From positions 31,355-95,354 of the forward strand of contig CAXKVR010000943.1 in assembly GCA_964058845.1 (NCBI GenBank): a stretch of 64,000 nt of DNA, written 5' to 3'. Under the pieces are notes generated by a model. It was not told the origin of the DNA, did not search any database, and saw only the letters and a list, made by a program, of their open reading frames with translations. This DNA is from Carex sylvatica (Eukaryota > Streptophyta > Magnoliopsida > Poales > Cyperaceae). Within the stretch, counting starts at the first letter, position 1. Each line of letters begins with the position of its first letter. A program made the translations under genes and the position numbers. Of the stretch, positions 33,948 through 46,545 are shown in pieces.

Positions 33948-34400
33948 TAGGGGTGATTAATGAGCGAGTTGGGGTATACTCATGCTCGGCTCGTTAAGTT
34001 AATGAGCAAATTTAAACGAATTGTATAATGAGTGAGTTGTTAATGAATTTTTAGTTAGCGAGTCACGAGTTATAAATTACATAACTTAATAAATTGTCAT
34101 AATCTATTTAACTTTTTTTAACAGTAAAAACTCATAGTAACACAGAGGAAAAAGCTCACAAAATTTCTCACAAAAAGAAGGTTCTCACAAAGTTTTTGCC
34201 GGCTACCACGCCCGCGTGTATTATTTACTCAAAATTTTAAGCGAAACTTGATTAATTGATTTATATGAGATTGGATGTGGCAAATTCTTAATGAACGAGT
34301 TGAGCTATGTTCATGTTCGGCTCATTAAGTTAACAAGCAAATTTAAGCGAGTTGATAATGAGCGAGTTGTTAATGAGTTTTTAATGAATAAATTATGAGC
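33948..34400. repeat. Decayed hAT-type element with an internal duplication
   Basis: It begins TAGGGGTGATTAATGAGCGAG, like hAT-type MITE ends. A block of about 100 bp, TTAATGAGCGAGTTGGG through GAGTTGTTAATGA (about 33957-34058), is repeated in direct orientation at about 34290-34390. No matching right terminus was fixed. Confidence 0.4.
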
Positions 34401-34779
34401 AATTTACTCATTCTTAATTGCGATCAGCTCTTTGTTCAAATTAATTAAAAGTATTCAAATATTGAAGAACTTGTTGGAATTTATTTTGTATTATAACTAA
34501 AAATTCGAATGCACATTTCAAGTTGAAATGCGCATTCAATTTTTTTTTCTCGTGAATGTTTCCGTATGACAAACTTTTAATGGACTCTGTAATTTCTTCA
34601 CCTTCTTTTATTTTTCTAAAATATTTCCATGCTGCTTTATTTTTTCACCGTTTAGTCTGCTGAATAATATCTCGAAAACTTATCTACATTCCGACTCATA
34701 TTTTGTACAAAAACTTGTATTTAGAACCATTAAATCGATTGTATTTCATTGAATATCTATAGAATATGGTAGGTACTGC

Positions 34780-36180
34780 TGTAAGTTTGTTCTTATTTTG
34801 CAGAAATCGGATGAAATCGAGAAGAAATCTGAATTTGAGAAGTTCTGACACGGGCCGTACAGCATCTTGTCCGGACCGTATCAGTCTCGATCCGACCAGA
34901 ACAATGCTGAAATTTCAGCATCCGAACTTAAAACAGTCATACATTTTGACTCGTAGCTCTGTTTTGAGTGTGTGATCACTTTTCAGAAAGCTTTAGAGAA
35001 GATCTACAATATGAGAAAAAGACACAGGCATTTTCGAAAATTCTACACGGTCCGTGTCAATTCCAACATGGGTCGTGTCAGACAAAATCTAGCAGAAAAT
35101 ATGAAATTTTGGAAAGAAATCTGAATGAAGAAAAGTCAGCCTTGAGACCATATAAGCGAGATTTCTTGCACCATAAGGGGTATCTGGGTATACAGGAGCT
35201 AACCCTAGGTGACTTCTTGGCGGCTGACTTGGAGGCGAAGGAGAAAGGAGGAAAACACAAGATTTCTGATGATTCTTCTTTGTATTTTTGGATTTTGTCA
35301 TGAATTGTCTTTCTTACTCTTGTTTTGTTATTTCTAGAATAATGTTTGAGTAGATTTTTAGTTTTTAGGATTATGATGTAGTCGAATGCTTTGTTTACTT
35401 GCTAGTTATTTGATTATGTGTTGATTTTTGTGTTTGCTTGCTTGAGTATTATTTTAATTGCTTTTCTGAAATTGATTGATAATTATTTGGTTTGACCACT
35501 AGATGAGACCTCATCTATAAGGTACTGTGTCCAATTTGATCTTTCAATCAGACTAGTATTTGAGGTAGGTTCACAAATCGAGAGGTAGAACCAATTAGTA
35601 GTCGAGAGGTGAACTTTCTATACCTCGAGAGATGGTGGATACCTTTAGTAAACCAAACAAGTGACTTAGGTAATTCAAACCAATAAACGAGAGTTGAGGT
35701 TAGAACCCCGAAAGGACTAAATTGCAATTTCGTTATCAAGTTCATTAAGCCAACAAATGAGAGTTGAGGTTTAGGAATATCAAGTATGGTCAGTTTACCC
35801 TACACAAGTCAATCGGCGCAGAAATCAGATAACAGTAGTATTTATCCGAAGCTGACATGGACCGTGTCAATTTCAACACAGGTCGTGTCAGCCGAGAGAT
35901 AGAGTTGCAGATGAGTCAGAAATCCTGGAAACCTTTTTAAACCATTTTAAAAACCCAATTTAAATTACCAGTTATTTATTATTACTGTTGTTAGGATATT
36001 AAACAACTAAATCAACTTTTCACACCCTTCTAGTATTTTAATTAATTTAGGTTAAGTCTAGTTTAAATTTGAATCGTCCCTTGGATCGATACCTTATCAT
36101 ACTACTCGATAAGATTGTGCACTTACAATTCGATTCGAAAAGTGTACCAAGGTTTAAAAGGTACAGTTCACTATACTGAA
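34780..36180 (+). mobile_element. Gypsy-type LTR element fragment R3
   Basis: This is oriented on +, opposite to the other copies. It ends with the shared terminal module read on + (GGATCGATACC at 36083, then GGTTTAAAAGGTACAG) and CTATACTGAAACTTTG near 36180. A possible TATA box (CATATAAGC) lies at 35149-35157. GC-rich words CTGACACGGGCCGT, CACGGTCCGTGTCA and GGTCGTGTCAG occur at about 34847, 35047 and 35857. The left end lacks the TGATAAGC start, so it is truncated. The open frame at 34968-35303 is LTR sequence without family match. Confidence 0.7.
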
Positions 36181-37070
36181 ACTTTGTTATATAGTTTTGG
36201 TGTAACACTGGATTTGATAGATTTAGTTAATCTTATTTGTTTATTAATCAGGGAGTATGGAGCTCTAATAATCTTGTGTCAAGTTTTAATTGTAGTTATT
36301 TTCATAGGTTGAGACATTTATTCTGAATGGATGAATTGATTTTCATTTTTTTAAGGATCGGAACTTGATACTAGACTCTTCACCAAAAAATTTAATAAAT
36401 TTTTAGAACTCTAACTATCATAAATTGGAACCACCTTCTAAAAGACCACCAATGAATTTACAATTGATGTGCGCAAGTGCTGATATATAAACATATCAAA
36501 TATTTATACATAACTTACTAATATTTCTAATAATAAACATATCAAATCTTTTTTTTCTCTCTCATCACCGACCCATCTTTTACATATTTACATGTGTGAT
36601 TTTTATTTACTCCATTAAATATCGCACACATTTATGACGATCTGTGATGACTCTTGTGAATCTAAAACTACACACATCTTATCTTCAATTTTCTATTTCT
36701 AATGAGATTCATATTGAAATATTTTTGAGTTCTTTATCGTGCAAAAATTTACACCTCATCGTGCAAGAATAAATAGTTCATGTGTCAAGTATTTTTACCT
36801 AACATATTATCAAATTTTAATTTTTTTACATATGGCATTGGTTGGCACCTCAAATGTATTAATATCAAATATTATAAGTATTTATACATCGTCATGCAAG
36901 AGTTCAATGCTCTTTCGTTAGGGAGAGGGAAACAGATTGGGGGGTGGGGAAGAGAAATCACAAGGGGGGAATTGACGAAGAAGCTAGCTTGGCAGAGCGA
37001 AAGTGATCAGAATAGAGGAAAAGAGAAAGATAGGGGGCTGAAAAAAAAAGAGGGAGATGATGACTCTAAA
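36181..37070. other. Spacer, no gene seen
   Basis: AT-rich, with a G/A-rich end at about 36915-37060. Short open frames have no recognisable features. Confidence 0.4.
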
Positions 37071-38775
37071 TGAGTACTACTAACTTTTAGTATATAAAAT
37101 ATATACATAGTTACCCTAATTCTACTATGTCGGATTAGAAACACGTAATAGTAGTATCGGGTGTCGATCCACAGAGATAGATCTCTATGTATTTAACAAC
37201 TTAACACTAGTCTAAGTTCTTCGATTTATTTGGATTGCATGATATTAAAATAATTAATAATAATAGTAGTGTGTAGGTTGTATTTTACAGTTTACTCTGA
37301 CAGATTTGTAGGTGGAGGTGCTAGTATGATTAATTATAAGGTCCAGGTAATCTCCTTCTAAATTAAGTAAGTATAATTTTGACGTTTATCTACCCTGCAT
37401 ACGGCGCTGTCACTGCCGCATGTGATATAGATTGTCCCTCAAGCAACCCGCATACGGTACTATCACTACCCGCAGACGTCTAGGGTTTTTGTTTTATGTG
37501 ATTTGAAAGGTTTTTTAATCTTTCGATCCGCTTTTGGGCTAACAATTCAGAATGTTATAAGAATGCAATTGTCTTCCTCGCACCAACACAATTGGTCATA
37601 TCCTATCCTACCCCAAATTAATATTAAAAAAACCCTACTTATTTCTAAGTAATTCCTAATATAAACAAAAGACGCAATCTACAGTATCTTGCCAAAGGAG
37701 CACCTTGGGTTCTAACCTTAGTCTTTGAACCGATGCCATGAATCATTAGCTTAGGTGCTAGTACTTATATGTTTGTTCCTCACACAAGGACGCAACGACT
37801 ATGCAACCTTATGGCATGTAGATTACTTTAGCATTTAGTAAAAAGGAACTATGTATGCAAAGATATTATAAAGAGCTATTCAAGATATAAAGAAATCTCA
37901 AATCAACATAAACAAAATATAAATTATACTAAAACATAGTAAAGAATTCGATACACCTAAACCCTAGAGAGAAGAAGATTAGCTACTCAAAGCCATGACA
38001 AAATAAAATAAATAAAATAAGAAAGACATAATCACAACTTCGCAAAATGGAGATCTTCTTCCTTAGATGACACATTCTTTTTCCGCCTTGAACTTCGAGC
38101 GCTTTTCCTTCTCCAATTCCAGAATTTATGCTTTATTCTACTCTAATTTCTGGAATCTTAACGCTACTAAACACACACACTAAATTCTATTACATGAGGG
38201 GCTTATATAGTAATCCTAATGGTGTAGCCATGAAGAGCATGAAGGCCAATATTAGCCTCTCATGCCATATTTGGAGCTAAATATAGATTCTCTCCTAAAA
38301 TGAAGCGTTAAAAGTAAACTTCCAATCATAGCAAGGTCTTCCACATCTATGGGTTCGTCCTTCTCGAAGGTTGCTGCTCAACGACCGAGATTTCATCCAA
38401 ACTAGATAGTCCACGGATTGAATCCGTGTGCTCATGCGGCATAAGCTTTTACCTGCATACAGTATAGCTTATACCATACGGGCTTTGACTTAGCCGAATT
38501 TCAGTGAATTTCACCATGTTGCATGTTGTGCACTTCATGTGAGGTGTTTGCATACTCCATGTGATGTTCTATTTTGACACTTCCTCCAGAATTGACCTAA
38601 ATATGATATTATTGCTCCGTTTTCGGTCTAAATTCGCAACTTTCTCTAAAACATGCCAAAATAGCATAAAAATATGTTTGCGGTGAATAATTCGAGAAAA
38701 TGGGTACTTTACATATGCTTTGCCACTATTTTTTGTACTAAATAGTGATTTTTGCTATATAAATTGGCGTTATCA
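37071..38775 (-). mobile_element. Gypsy-type LTR element R4
   Basis: On the minus strand it runs from TGATAACGCCAATTTATATAG (38775) to AGTAGTACTCA (37071), a TG..CA pair of about 1.7 kb with no coding sequence. It has the module word GTGTCGATCCACAGAGA at 37161 and a TATA box CTATATAAGC on - at 38201-38210. GC-rich words built on GCATACGG lie at 37392-37480, with CATACGGGC and TGCATACAG at about 38450-38490. This looks like a solo LTR. The five bases on either side (CTAAA and GGAGA) do not form a target duplication. Confidence 0.65.
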
Positions 38776-38932
38776 GGAGAGTCGGAGGGAAGAAGAGAGT
38801 TTTTTTTTTAATGTCATGACAGAAGTTGTCAGGTGTTATTGCATTTAACATAATGCACAAAAGGCACACGAGGGAAGGGGAGAGTTAGTTGGAGAGTTTA
38901 ACTGACTTGAGATATTTTTGAGGGAATGAAAA

Positions 38933-39375
38933 TAAGGGTGTCAATGGCACCCTTTTACCCGTTTATCCGATCTATATCGTATCTGAAAATATGGGTAAGG
39001 GTAAGATTTTTTTTTCGTTAACTTATCGAGTATGAGTAAGAGTAACAATTTTTTTCTGTTATCTTACCCATTTTAGTATAAGATAATTTTTAAAAATAAA
39101 ATTATATATATAGATATATATATTTGTATGAAGATAATACATCATACAATAAAGCTTTGTATTTTATTAAATTTTTAATACAAATTAGTTGTATTTATTA
39201 TTATTTTTATTTTTTTAAAACACAAATCGAAATATCAATGTACTTGTTTATCCGTTTACCCGATCCGTACCGCATTCAAAAAGACAGATAAGGATAAATA
39301 TTTTTTTGTTATCATAGCAGATACGGGTATGAAAATGCCTCCATCCGACCTATGTCGTACCCGTTGACACCCCTA
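38933..39375. mobile_element. hAT-type MITE, 443 bp, 8-bp duplication AATGAAAA
   Basis: The ends TAAGGGTGTCAA and TTGACACCCCTA are inverted copies with one mismatch. They are flanked by a perfect 8-bp target duplication AATGAAAA (38925-38932 and 39376-39383), the length made by hAT transposases. The interior has repeated GGGTAAG and ATCCGATC words on both arms and no coding sequence. Confidence 0.9.
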
Positions 39376-39534
39376 AATGAAAACATGGGATAATATTTTT
39401 TTTATTTCTTTTTTATTTATATATAATCTTTTTATATAATTTAAAGTAAAATGTTATGGATGATCTAAAATTGATCTTTATTCTCAGCATTAAAAGTTTT
39501 ACAATTAATCTTTATTTATATGAGATATTATATG

Positions 39535-40278
39535 CCAATTTTTTTATTAATATCCAAAAAAAATTAAAATTTTAAAAAATAACCAGTTTGGCACTAGATT
39601 TCGAAAAGTGCCTAAACCGCAAAAAAATTGTTTCTATTTAAAAAAAAACAAAAACTTAAAATTATTTAATGATTGTTATTAAAAATAATTCTCAAAATAG
39701 ATATAACTTTTTATAAATTAAATGCACTAGAAGGATAATTTATGTATTATCTAGAAATGACTTTTAAACCGGGATCAATAACTGAGAATGTAAGCATTTT
39801 TATTTTTTTCAATAACACATAAAGAAATATGTTAATTTTTCTTACAACCGTAAAAAATCCGGCATGAAAAATGTTGATCCGGATTATTTGTAGCAGTCTT
39901 TCTAATAAATCAAATTATATAGTATTTCATCTATTTCAAAGAAATATATTAAACATTTATAATATTTTAATATAAAAAATAAAAAAATTATCAATATTTC
40001 TATTTAAATAAAAAAAGCTGAAAAAATAAAAAACTGCAATAAATATTTGCAATTTTTTTTTTTTAAACACTGTTTTTGAATTGTAAAATCGTACGGTTTT
40101 TGCTTTTCTTTTTTTTTAAACGTGGTTTTGGAATTATAAAATCGCAAATTTTTTTTGCGGTTTTAAGCCTTAAAACCGCAAAAAAAATTTGCAGTTTGGA
40201 TACTTTTCGAAATCCAGTGCCAAACTGGTTATTTTTTAAAATTTTAATTTTTTTTTTGGATATTAATAGAAATTTCGG
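39535..40278. mobile_element. MULE-type MITE, 744 bp, 9-bp duplication TATTATATG
   Basis: Inverted ends of about 110 bp run from CCAATTTTTTTATTAATATC to GGCACTAGATTTCGAAAAGT, with the right copy inverse. They are flanked by a perfect 9-bp duplication TATTATATG (39526-39534 and 40279-40287 counted from the base after the end, sharing the junction T at 40279). The subterminal TTATTAATA.CC, then AAATTTTAAAAAATAACC, is shared with the 9.4-kb MULE. The interior has poly-A/T and AAACCGCAAAAAAA words and no coding sequence. Confidence 0.88.
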
Positions 40279-40287
40279 TATTATATG

Positions 40288-41310
40288 ATATATAGTAAGA
40301 AAATCCGAGTTCGTTTTTTTATCGGGCGAAATAGTTTAGTTCTGGATTTTGGTCTTGCAGCTCTGGAGCATGTCTTATTTGGTTTTTCTTTCTCACCAAA
40401 AAAATGTCTTCGGTTTGCGCAACTTCTGACGAATTGTTGCTTGATCTTCTGTGACATGGATTTAGGTACTCGACCAGAATACCAGATTACTCACTGACGA
40501 CCCGATATTGCAGTTATGATTTATGAACTGGAGGAATTACTGTAACTCTGCAATGATTTATATTTTTAGTGTACATCTACAGTCTAAATTTACGTAGATA
40601 TTATTTTTCTAATCTATCAATTCGACATGAATCCGTGTCATTCAGACAAGGAAAATATGTAAAAGATGAAACATTGCAAATTCTAATTCTATATATATGT
40701 AAAAATATGTAAAAGATGAAACAACTAATTTTGACGAAAGTTGCAAATTTTGCTAAGTTTTTCATAAATGTTTAAAATTAATTAACGATAAACTTTTAGC
40801 CCTCATGTGAAATATTAATTGCATGTTCAAACAGATAAGAATCTCTTATAGGTATACATGCATGAACCCACTTTAATTATCCTACTTGGATGCTTTGATC
40901 CTCGATTTTACTTAGAGAAATATCAACGAATTTTTAATTTAAGATAATATAACAATCATGATCTTCTCCAAATAACAAACCACGATTATAAAATTATCTA
41001 GACCATATAAGCATAATGACATAGAAAAAACATATTCATGGCCTTTTGCCTACTGGCTTGAAAAATTAAAGAAGGGGGTAATTGGTAAAATATAAATTCC
41101 TACTAACGGTCATCCAATAGTCTTAAAAATTAGAAAAAAATGATATATATATTTAAACCTTTTCTGTTGAAGACGTGTCGTACATTACTACATATAATTT
41201 ACCGAGAATATATAGAAAGTTTTTACAGTGCATATATATTTCCCTTTCTCTAAGATTTCTTTATACTTCACATTAATTGGTCTGCGCTAACCGTTCCTGA
41301 CGGTTATTTC
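40288..41310. other. Upstream region of the GST gene, no gene seen
   Basis: No recognisable coding sequence. A duplicated word AAAAATATGTAAAAGATGAAAC occurs at about 40653 and 40703. The region probably contains distal regulatory DNA of the GST gene, but no element can be assigned by eye. Confidence 0.4.
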
Positions 41311-41315
41311 TTTAC

Positions 41316-41324
41316 CTATAAATA
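41316..41324 (+). promoter_or_regulatory. TATA box of the GST gene
   Basis: CTATAAATA lies 79 bases upstream of the GST start codon, a good match to the plant TATA consensus. Transcription would start near 41350, giving a leader of about 50 bases. The CCAGACCCA that follows is C-rich, as often seen between TATA and start site. Confidence 0.75.
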
Positions 41325-41402
41325 CCCCCAGACCCATAGTTATGTGCTTCACAAATTAGAAATTGAAGTAAGGCTCGAAATTAAGCGAGAGAGAAAGAAT
41401 TA

Positions 41403-42719
41403 ATGGGTGTGATCAAACTATACGGGCTGCCTATGGCAACATGCACAATGCGCGTGCTTCTGTGCCTGGAGGAAGTCGGGGCTAAGTACGAGTTGGTGCC
41501 AATTAGCATGCCGACCGGCGAGCACAAGAGCCCTGCTCACCTTGCTCGTAATGTAAGGCTCTCATGCATATTTTGCATCACCATTAATTGTGTGTGGGGT
41601 AAAAATACCAGTATGAGACAGGATGTACTGTTTAATTCTCTATGCTGTTAAGGGGGTTAATTCGTGACTCTGATCTGCTGGTACCACTGGCTAGCTGTAT
41701 ATTATATACACTAAAAGACGTTTATAATTAATTAAATCATTCGAACACAAAATTTAGTATCATATATTGTAATAAGTAAGTAATGGGGCCAATTTTTTTA
41801 AAAAGAATTAAAATAACAAAATTAATTTTGGAGGTGATACAATTACGTCCTTAATTGGTGTTTAATTACAGCCGTTTGGACAAATTCCTGCTCTTGAGGA
41901 TGGTGATCTTATGCTTTTTGGTGAGTTCCTTCAATTTCTCTTATTTTCAATTAATTCCTGCTCTTGAAATGGTTGCAAAGCCTATCAACACAACTGGGTT
42001 AAACTCAATTTGCAATTATATAGCCCAATACTTTCATTTTAAATAATATTTAGTAGAATAGCATATCATATGCCCAAACAACTTGGGTATCAAGCATCAA
42101 ACAGGGACGGACGGGATAACGTCGTATGAAAAATTAGATGCATGTTCAACTTGAGATATACTAGCTTTCTAAATATGTTTCTGCATTTGTAACAAGCAAC
42201 CAAAATCCAGACTTACCATATCCAAGCCGAAACTACCATGAACTAACTATTATTTAATTACCAGAATCACGTGCAATTGCAAGATATGTACTCCGCAAGT
42301 TCAAGGGCCACGGCTCCGACCTTTTAAAAGAAGGCAACTTGTCAGAGTCGGCCATGGTCGATGTATGGTTGGAAGTAGAAGCTCAACAATACAATCCCGC
42401 AATCTCCCCCATAGTGTTTCAAAGCATCATTTTGCCAAGAATGTACGGCAGTACGCCTGATCAAGCAATCATCGACACAAACTTGGAGAAATTGAAGAAG
42501 GTGCTTGATGTGTACGAAACTCGTCTCTCCAAGTCCAAGTACCTGGCTGGGGATTTCTTTAGCCTGGCTGATCTCAGCCATTTCTCGTATACCAAATATT
42601 TCATGGCTACGCCTTATGCATCAGTGTTCGAGTCGTACCCGCATGTTAAGGCATGGTGGGATGATTTTTCTTCAAGGCCTGCATTTAAGAAGGTGGCTTC
42701 TGGCATAACGGGTTTCTAG
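41403..42719 (+). CDS. GSTF: Phi-class glutathione S-transferase
   Basis: This cytosolic enzyme joins glutathione to electrophiles, or in some members carries ligands such as flavonoids. Exons 41403-41552, 41872-41920 and 42265-42719 sum to 654 nt, giving 217 residues, the usual phi-class length, with the class-typical two introns. The N-terminal thioredoxin-like domain (about residues 1-80) has KLYGLPMATCTMRVLLCLEE, NPFGQIPALEDGDL and ESRAIARYVLRK, the glutathione-binding ES motif. The helical C-terminal domain has EAQQYNPAISPIVF, YLAGDFFSLADLSHF and the ending AFKKVASGITGF. At the usual catalytic Ser (S-T in MSTA.RV forms) this protein reads A-T (MATCTMRV), as in some phi members with ligandin roles, so conjugating activity may be low. 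Splice sites are consensus and there are no disruptions, so I judge it functional. Confidence 0.93.
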
Positions 42720-43062
42720 TGAAGTTTTTACAGTACAACATTTTTAATAATGGCGTTTATTGCCGAAGATTTGGTATTTGGTTTTAACTATTTTGTTGGT
42801 TTTTGGATATCATGATTGTGTGCTGTTTTTTTTTGTTCTTAAAAGAAAACTGAAAGCACTTGCATGCGACTATTTTCCCAGATTTTACAGGAATAATTGT
42901 TATGGTACTCCAGACTTGGCATCTCCGCTATTGGTTTTTTTTTTTCCTGTATTGCTTATTCTATTTTTTTATATTTTTTTTTTAAGCTACCAACTGTGCT
43001 TATTCTATTGTTGTTGCAGATTTTTTTTATTTCTCTCCACGACTTCGTTGAATCAAAACAAG
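42720..43062 (+). other. GST 3' flank
   Basis: T-rich sequence after the stop codon, suited to a 3' untranslated region. No AATAAA signal could be fixed with confidence. It ends at the copia LTR. Confidence 0.4.
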
Positions 43063-43223
43063 TGGAAAATCAGAAAATAAGATTGTATTGATTTCTTTGT
43101 TCTTTTGGACATATATGGGCGTCACAAATTATATTTGTAACCCTAAGATTCTCTATAATTCTTTTCTTACCAATATAACTCTATAGTTACTATTAATGCA
43201 ATAAACGTACATAAATCTCAACA
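43063..43223 (-). repeat. Copia 3' LTR, 161 bp
   Basis: On - it reads TGTTGAGATTTATGTACG to CTGATTTTCCA. It aligns over its full length with 47933-48096, with a moderate number of substitutions and small indels. Confidence 0.9.
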
Positions 43224-43348
43224 CTCCTCAAGATGGGCAAAAGATATCATCAAGCCCATGTTGTTACAAAATCTATCTAGATCTATTGAGTTAAGTCATT
43301 TGGTGAGGCAGTCACCTAGTTGATCTCTACATGCTTGGTTCTGTCATG

Positions 43349-44600
43349 CTACACAGAATTGTTGGCAGTGCTGATTGCTGACTTGCTATCGCACCACAAT
43401 TTCATTTGAACTCTGTGATTCACCTTGAGCTCTTCCAACAACCTCTTCAGCCACAGCATCTCAGCAACTCCCAATGCCATAGCCCTATACTCAGCTTCTG
43501 TCGTCAATCTCGAAACAACCGGCTGCTTCTTGCTCTTCCAGGAGACCAAGTTGCCCCCTACAAACATGCAGTAGACAACTGTGGACCTCTTGTCATCTTG
43601 ATAACTAGCCCAATCAGAGTCACAATAGCCCTCAATGTTAATGTGTTCATTCTGCCTGAAAATCAAGCTCTTTCCTGGTGCACTCTTCAGGTACCTTAGA
43701 ATGTGATACACTGTGTCCATATGGCCCTTCCTAGGGTCATGCATGTAGCGGCTCACCACGCTCACTGCAAATGAGATATCGGGACGTGTATGTGTCAAAT
43801 AGATCAATCTGCCTACCAGTCTCTGGTACCTCTCACGATCAACCTGTTCTCCTGTCTCTGCACTTATCTTGACATTCACATCAATTGGAGAAACTACAGG
43901 CCTGCACTCCAACATGCTTGTCTCTGTGTGCAAATCTAGGACATACTTTCTTTGAGACAGAACAATCCCCTCTGCTCCACGAGCCACCTTAATCCTAAGG
44001 AAGTATCTAAGCTGTCCCAAATCCTTCACTTCGAATTTCTTTTCCAATTTTGCCTTTAACTTTGTAATCACTCCCTTATCATTCACGGTAATGATCATAT
44101 CATCGACATACACAGCCAGCATAGTAATGTGACCACCATGTTGTCGAATGAACATCGTATAGTCGGCATTGATCTGCTGATAGCCCATGCTTACCATAAC
44201 CTTACTGAACCTATCAAATCAGGCCCGGAGAGACTGTTTCAACCCATAAAGCGACTTCTTGAGCCTGCACACCTTAACCACAGTCTGGTTTGTGCCAAAC
44301 CCTGGTGGAATCTTCATGTACACCTTCTCCAACAAATCACCATGAAGAAAGACATTCTTCACGTCGAGTTGGTGTAACTTCCATCCCTCATTCGTTATCA
44401 TGGAAACCAGTGTCCTTACTGTGCTCATCTTCGCCACGGGTGCAAAGGTCTCATCATAGTTGATGCCATAGGTCTGACTGTATCATTTTGCTACCAACCT
44501 CGCTTTGTAGTGCTCAACTAGACCCTCTGGATTCTGTTTCCCTATGAAGACCCACTTGCATCCAGCAGCCTTCTTGTCAGGTGGTAGTGACACAAGCTCC
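43349..44600 (-). pseudogene. Copia reverse transcriptase and RNase H remnant
   Basis: Frame pieces on - show WELVSLPPDKKAAGCKWVF, then HQLDVKNVFLHGDLLEKVYM, the catalytic AVYVDDMIITVND and DLGQLRYFL, and the RNase H motifs GYCDSDWA and TTEAEYRAMA, ending ANNSV near 43349. They are split by at least two stops or frameshifts (around 44480 and 44205). This is the end of a copia polyprotein; no active enzyme is expected. Confidence 0.88.
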
Positions 44601-45648
44601 CAGGTTTTGTTCTTTAAGAGGTCCTCGAGCTCTTCTAGCATGGCTGATTTCCATTTCGAAACTCCTTTAGCAATCTGCCAACATTAGGGATAGAAACAGT
44701 ATCCAATGATCCAATTAACGCTCTATGCACCGGTGATATGTGTGAGTAAGAGACAAATTGGGCAATCTCATGTGAAAAACCATATCGGTCAGGAGGAATA
44801 CCTGCATTCTCACGATGAGTCCTTCTCACCGATAGGGGAGTGGTAGGAGTAGAAAGATGGATCATAGCACCTGTGTATTATGAGTCTGAGATGGATGGTG
44901 TAAGTGTCTTACTAGTCAGAGTAGGTAGGGCTAATGGACTTGGCACAGGTGGCATTGAATGCACAGTTCCCTCACTCAGCTTATTTCTTCTCACACACAC
45001 CTCACGGTATCTCGACTCTCCCTGAGGCTGAGTTCTACCACCTTCGGGTCCATTCTTCTCAACTTTCGGCTCAACCACAGCCGAATCCTCCTTTTCTGGC
45101 TCAACCCTAGCTGAATCCTCATTTTCCAGCTCAACCCTAGCCGAATCCACCAGTGGGCAAGAAATACCACCCACACTCACCATCCTCCTCTCACCATCAC
45201 TACTACTCTCTCCCTCTCGCCTCATACCTCCTGTATCGAGCGAGTCTCCGAAAGGTGATGTCTCATCTGAGGAATAGTATGGTTCGAGCTCTCGAAATGT
45301 CACATCCATACTGACAAATAATCACCTCTCTACCAGGCTTTAACAAACATATCCATTTTGAGTACCAGAGTAACCCAAAAGGATGCATTTCACCGCTCTG
45401 GGATCCAACTTTCCCACTATTGGTCTGTTGTCTTTCACAAAGCACACACAGCCAAATACTTTTGAAGAAAGAATACCCCCATTATCTCCTTTCAACATCA
45501 CACATGGAATCTGTCACTCCAACACTCTAGATGACATTCTGTTGATCAATTGTGCGGCTGTTAGGACTGTTTGTCCCCACAAATATTTCGAAACATTCAT
45601 GGAGATCATCATGCACTGGGCTACCTCCAATAAGTGTCTATTATTTCT

Positions 45649-46448
45649 CTATGCCACTCCATTTTGTGCTGGTGTGTAAGGGCAGGTAGTCTGATGATGT
45701 ATCTCATGAACTGACAAATACTCCTCGAATGCTTTGTTTGTATATTCGGTCCCATTATCGGATCTCAGTGCCTTCATCACAGCACCATACTGAGTCTGAG
45801 CCGCCTTATGAAAATTCTTGAAGAAAGCAAGTACATCATTCTTGTTCTTCATCAAGTACAACCATGTGACACGAGAATAACAATCGATGAAAGTCACAAA
45901 AAATCTATACCCATTCATCGAAGTTGTTGAGCAAGGCCCCCATATATCCGAGTGTACTAGATCAAAGACATGAGAACTCCTACTTCCTGAGCTTACATGC
46001 GAACTCCTTGTATGATTTCCAAACTCACATCCATCACACACAAGTTTATGTTTGTCAGCTTTCTCATACTTTGATAGATACAAACATTCCAGTAGCCTAA
46101 AGGAAGAGTGCTCCATCCGTCGATGAATCAGAAGCAACTCATCCTCCACACTCACCCCAGATCCTCCTTCCCCCACTCTATCGACCACAGATGTCAGCGC
46201 TGTGCTATCCCTTTTCTATCCATGTATCACAACTCATCACGCCATGTGCCAGTCCCAAGTATCCGACTTGTTCCCTTCTCATGAAAGATCATCTTCGAAA
46301 TATCAAAGGTCACGATGCATTTCTGCTCACGAATAATAGCACTAATGGACACTAGGTTTACGGGAAAGGAAGGAGCATGCAACATATTAGTCAGAGTCAC
46401 TGAATCGGTACATCTCACAATACCCTTACCAACCACGAGCTGGACCAT
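45649..46448 (-). pseudogene. Copia protease end and integrase remnant
   Basis: 46448-46227 reads TNMLHAPSFPVNLVSI, the region before integrase in copia polyproteins. 46188-45649 carries the zinc-binding H.H..C.C part (HRRMEHSS, CDGCEFG) and the integrase core with HSDIWGP and LRSDNGTEY, which holds two of the three catalytic acids. It breaks off after TPAQNGVA, and the next bases change frame. Confidence 0.88.
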
Positions 46449-46545
46449 ACTATCGGCTGTCTAAACGCTATCTGGGACTGCTAGGTGAGTATAGGAAGAA
46501 AACTTCCTAGCAGCACCAGTCACATGTTAGTTGCACCAGAGCCAA

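Noticed and set aside
34968..35303. 111-residue frame as a host gene
   Set aside because: It lies within LTR fragment R3 and has no motif; related LTR copies do not keep the frame.
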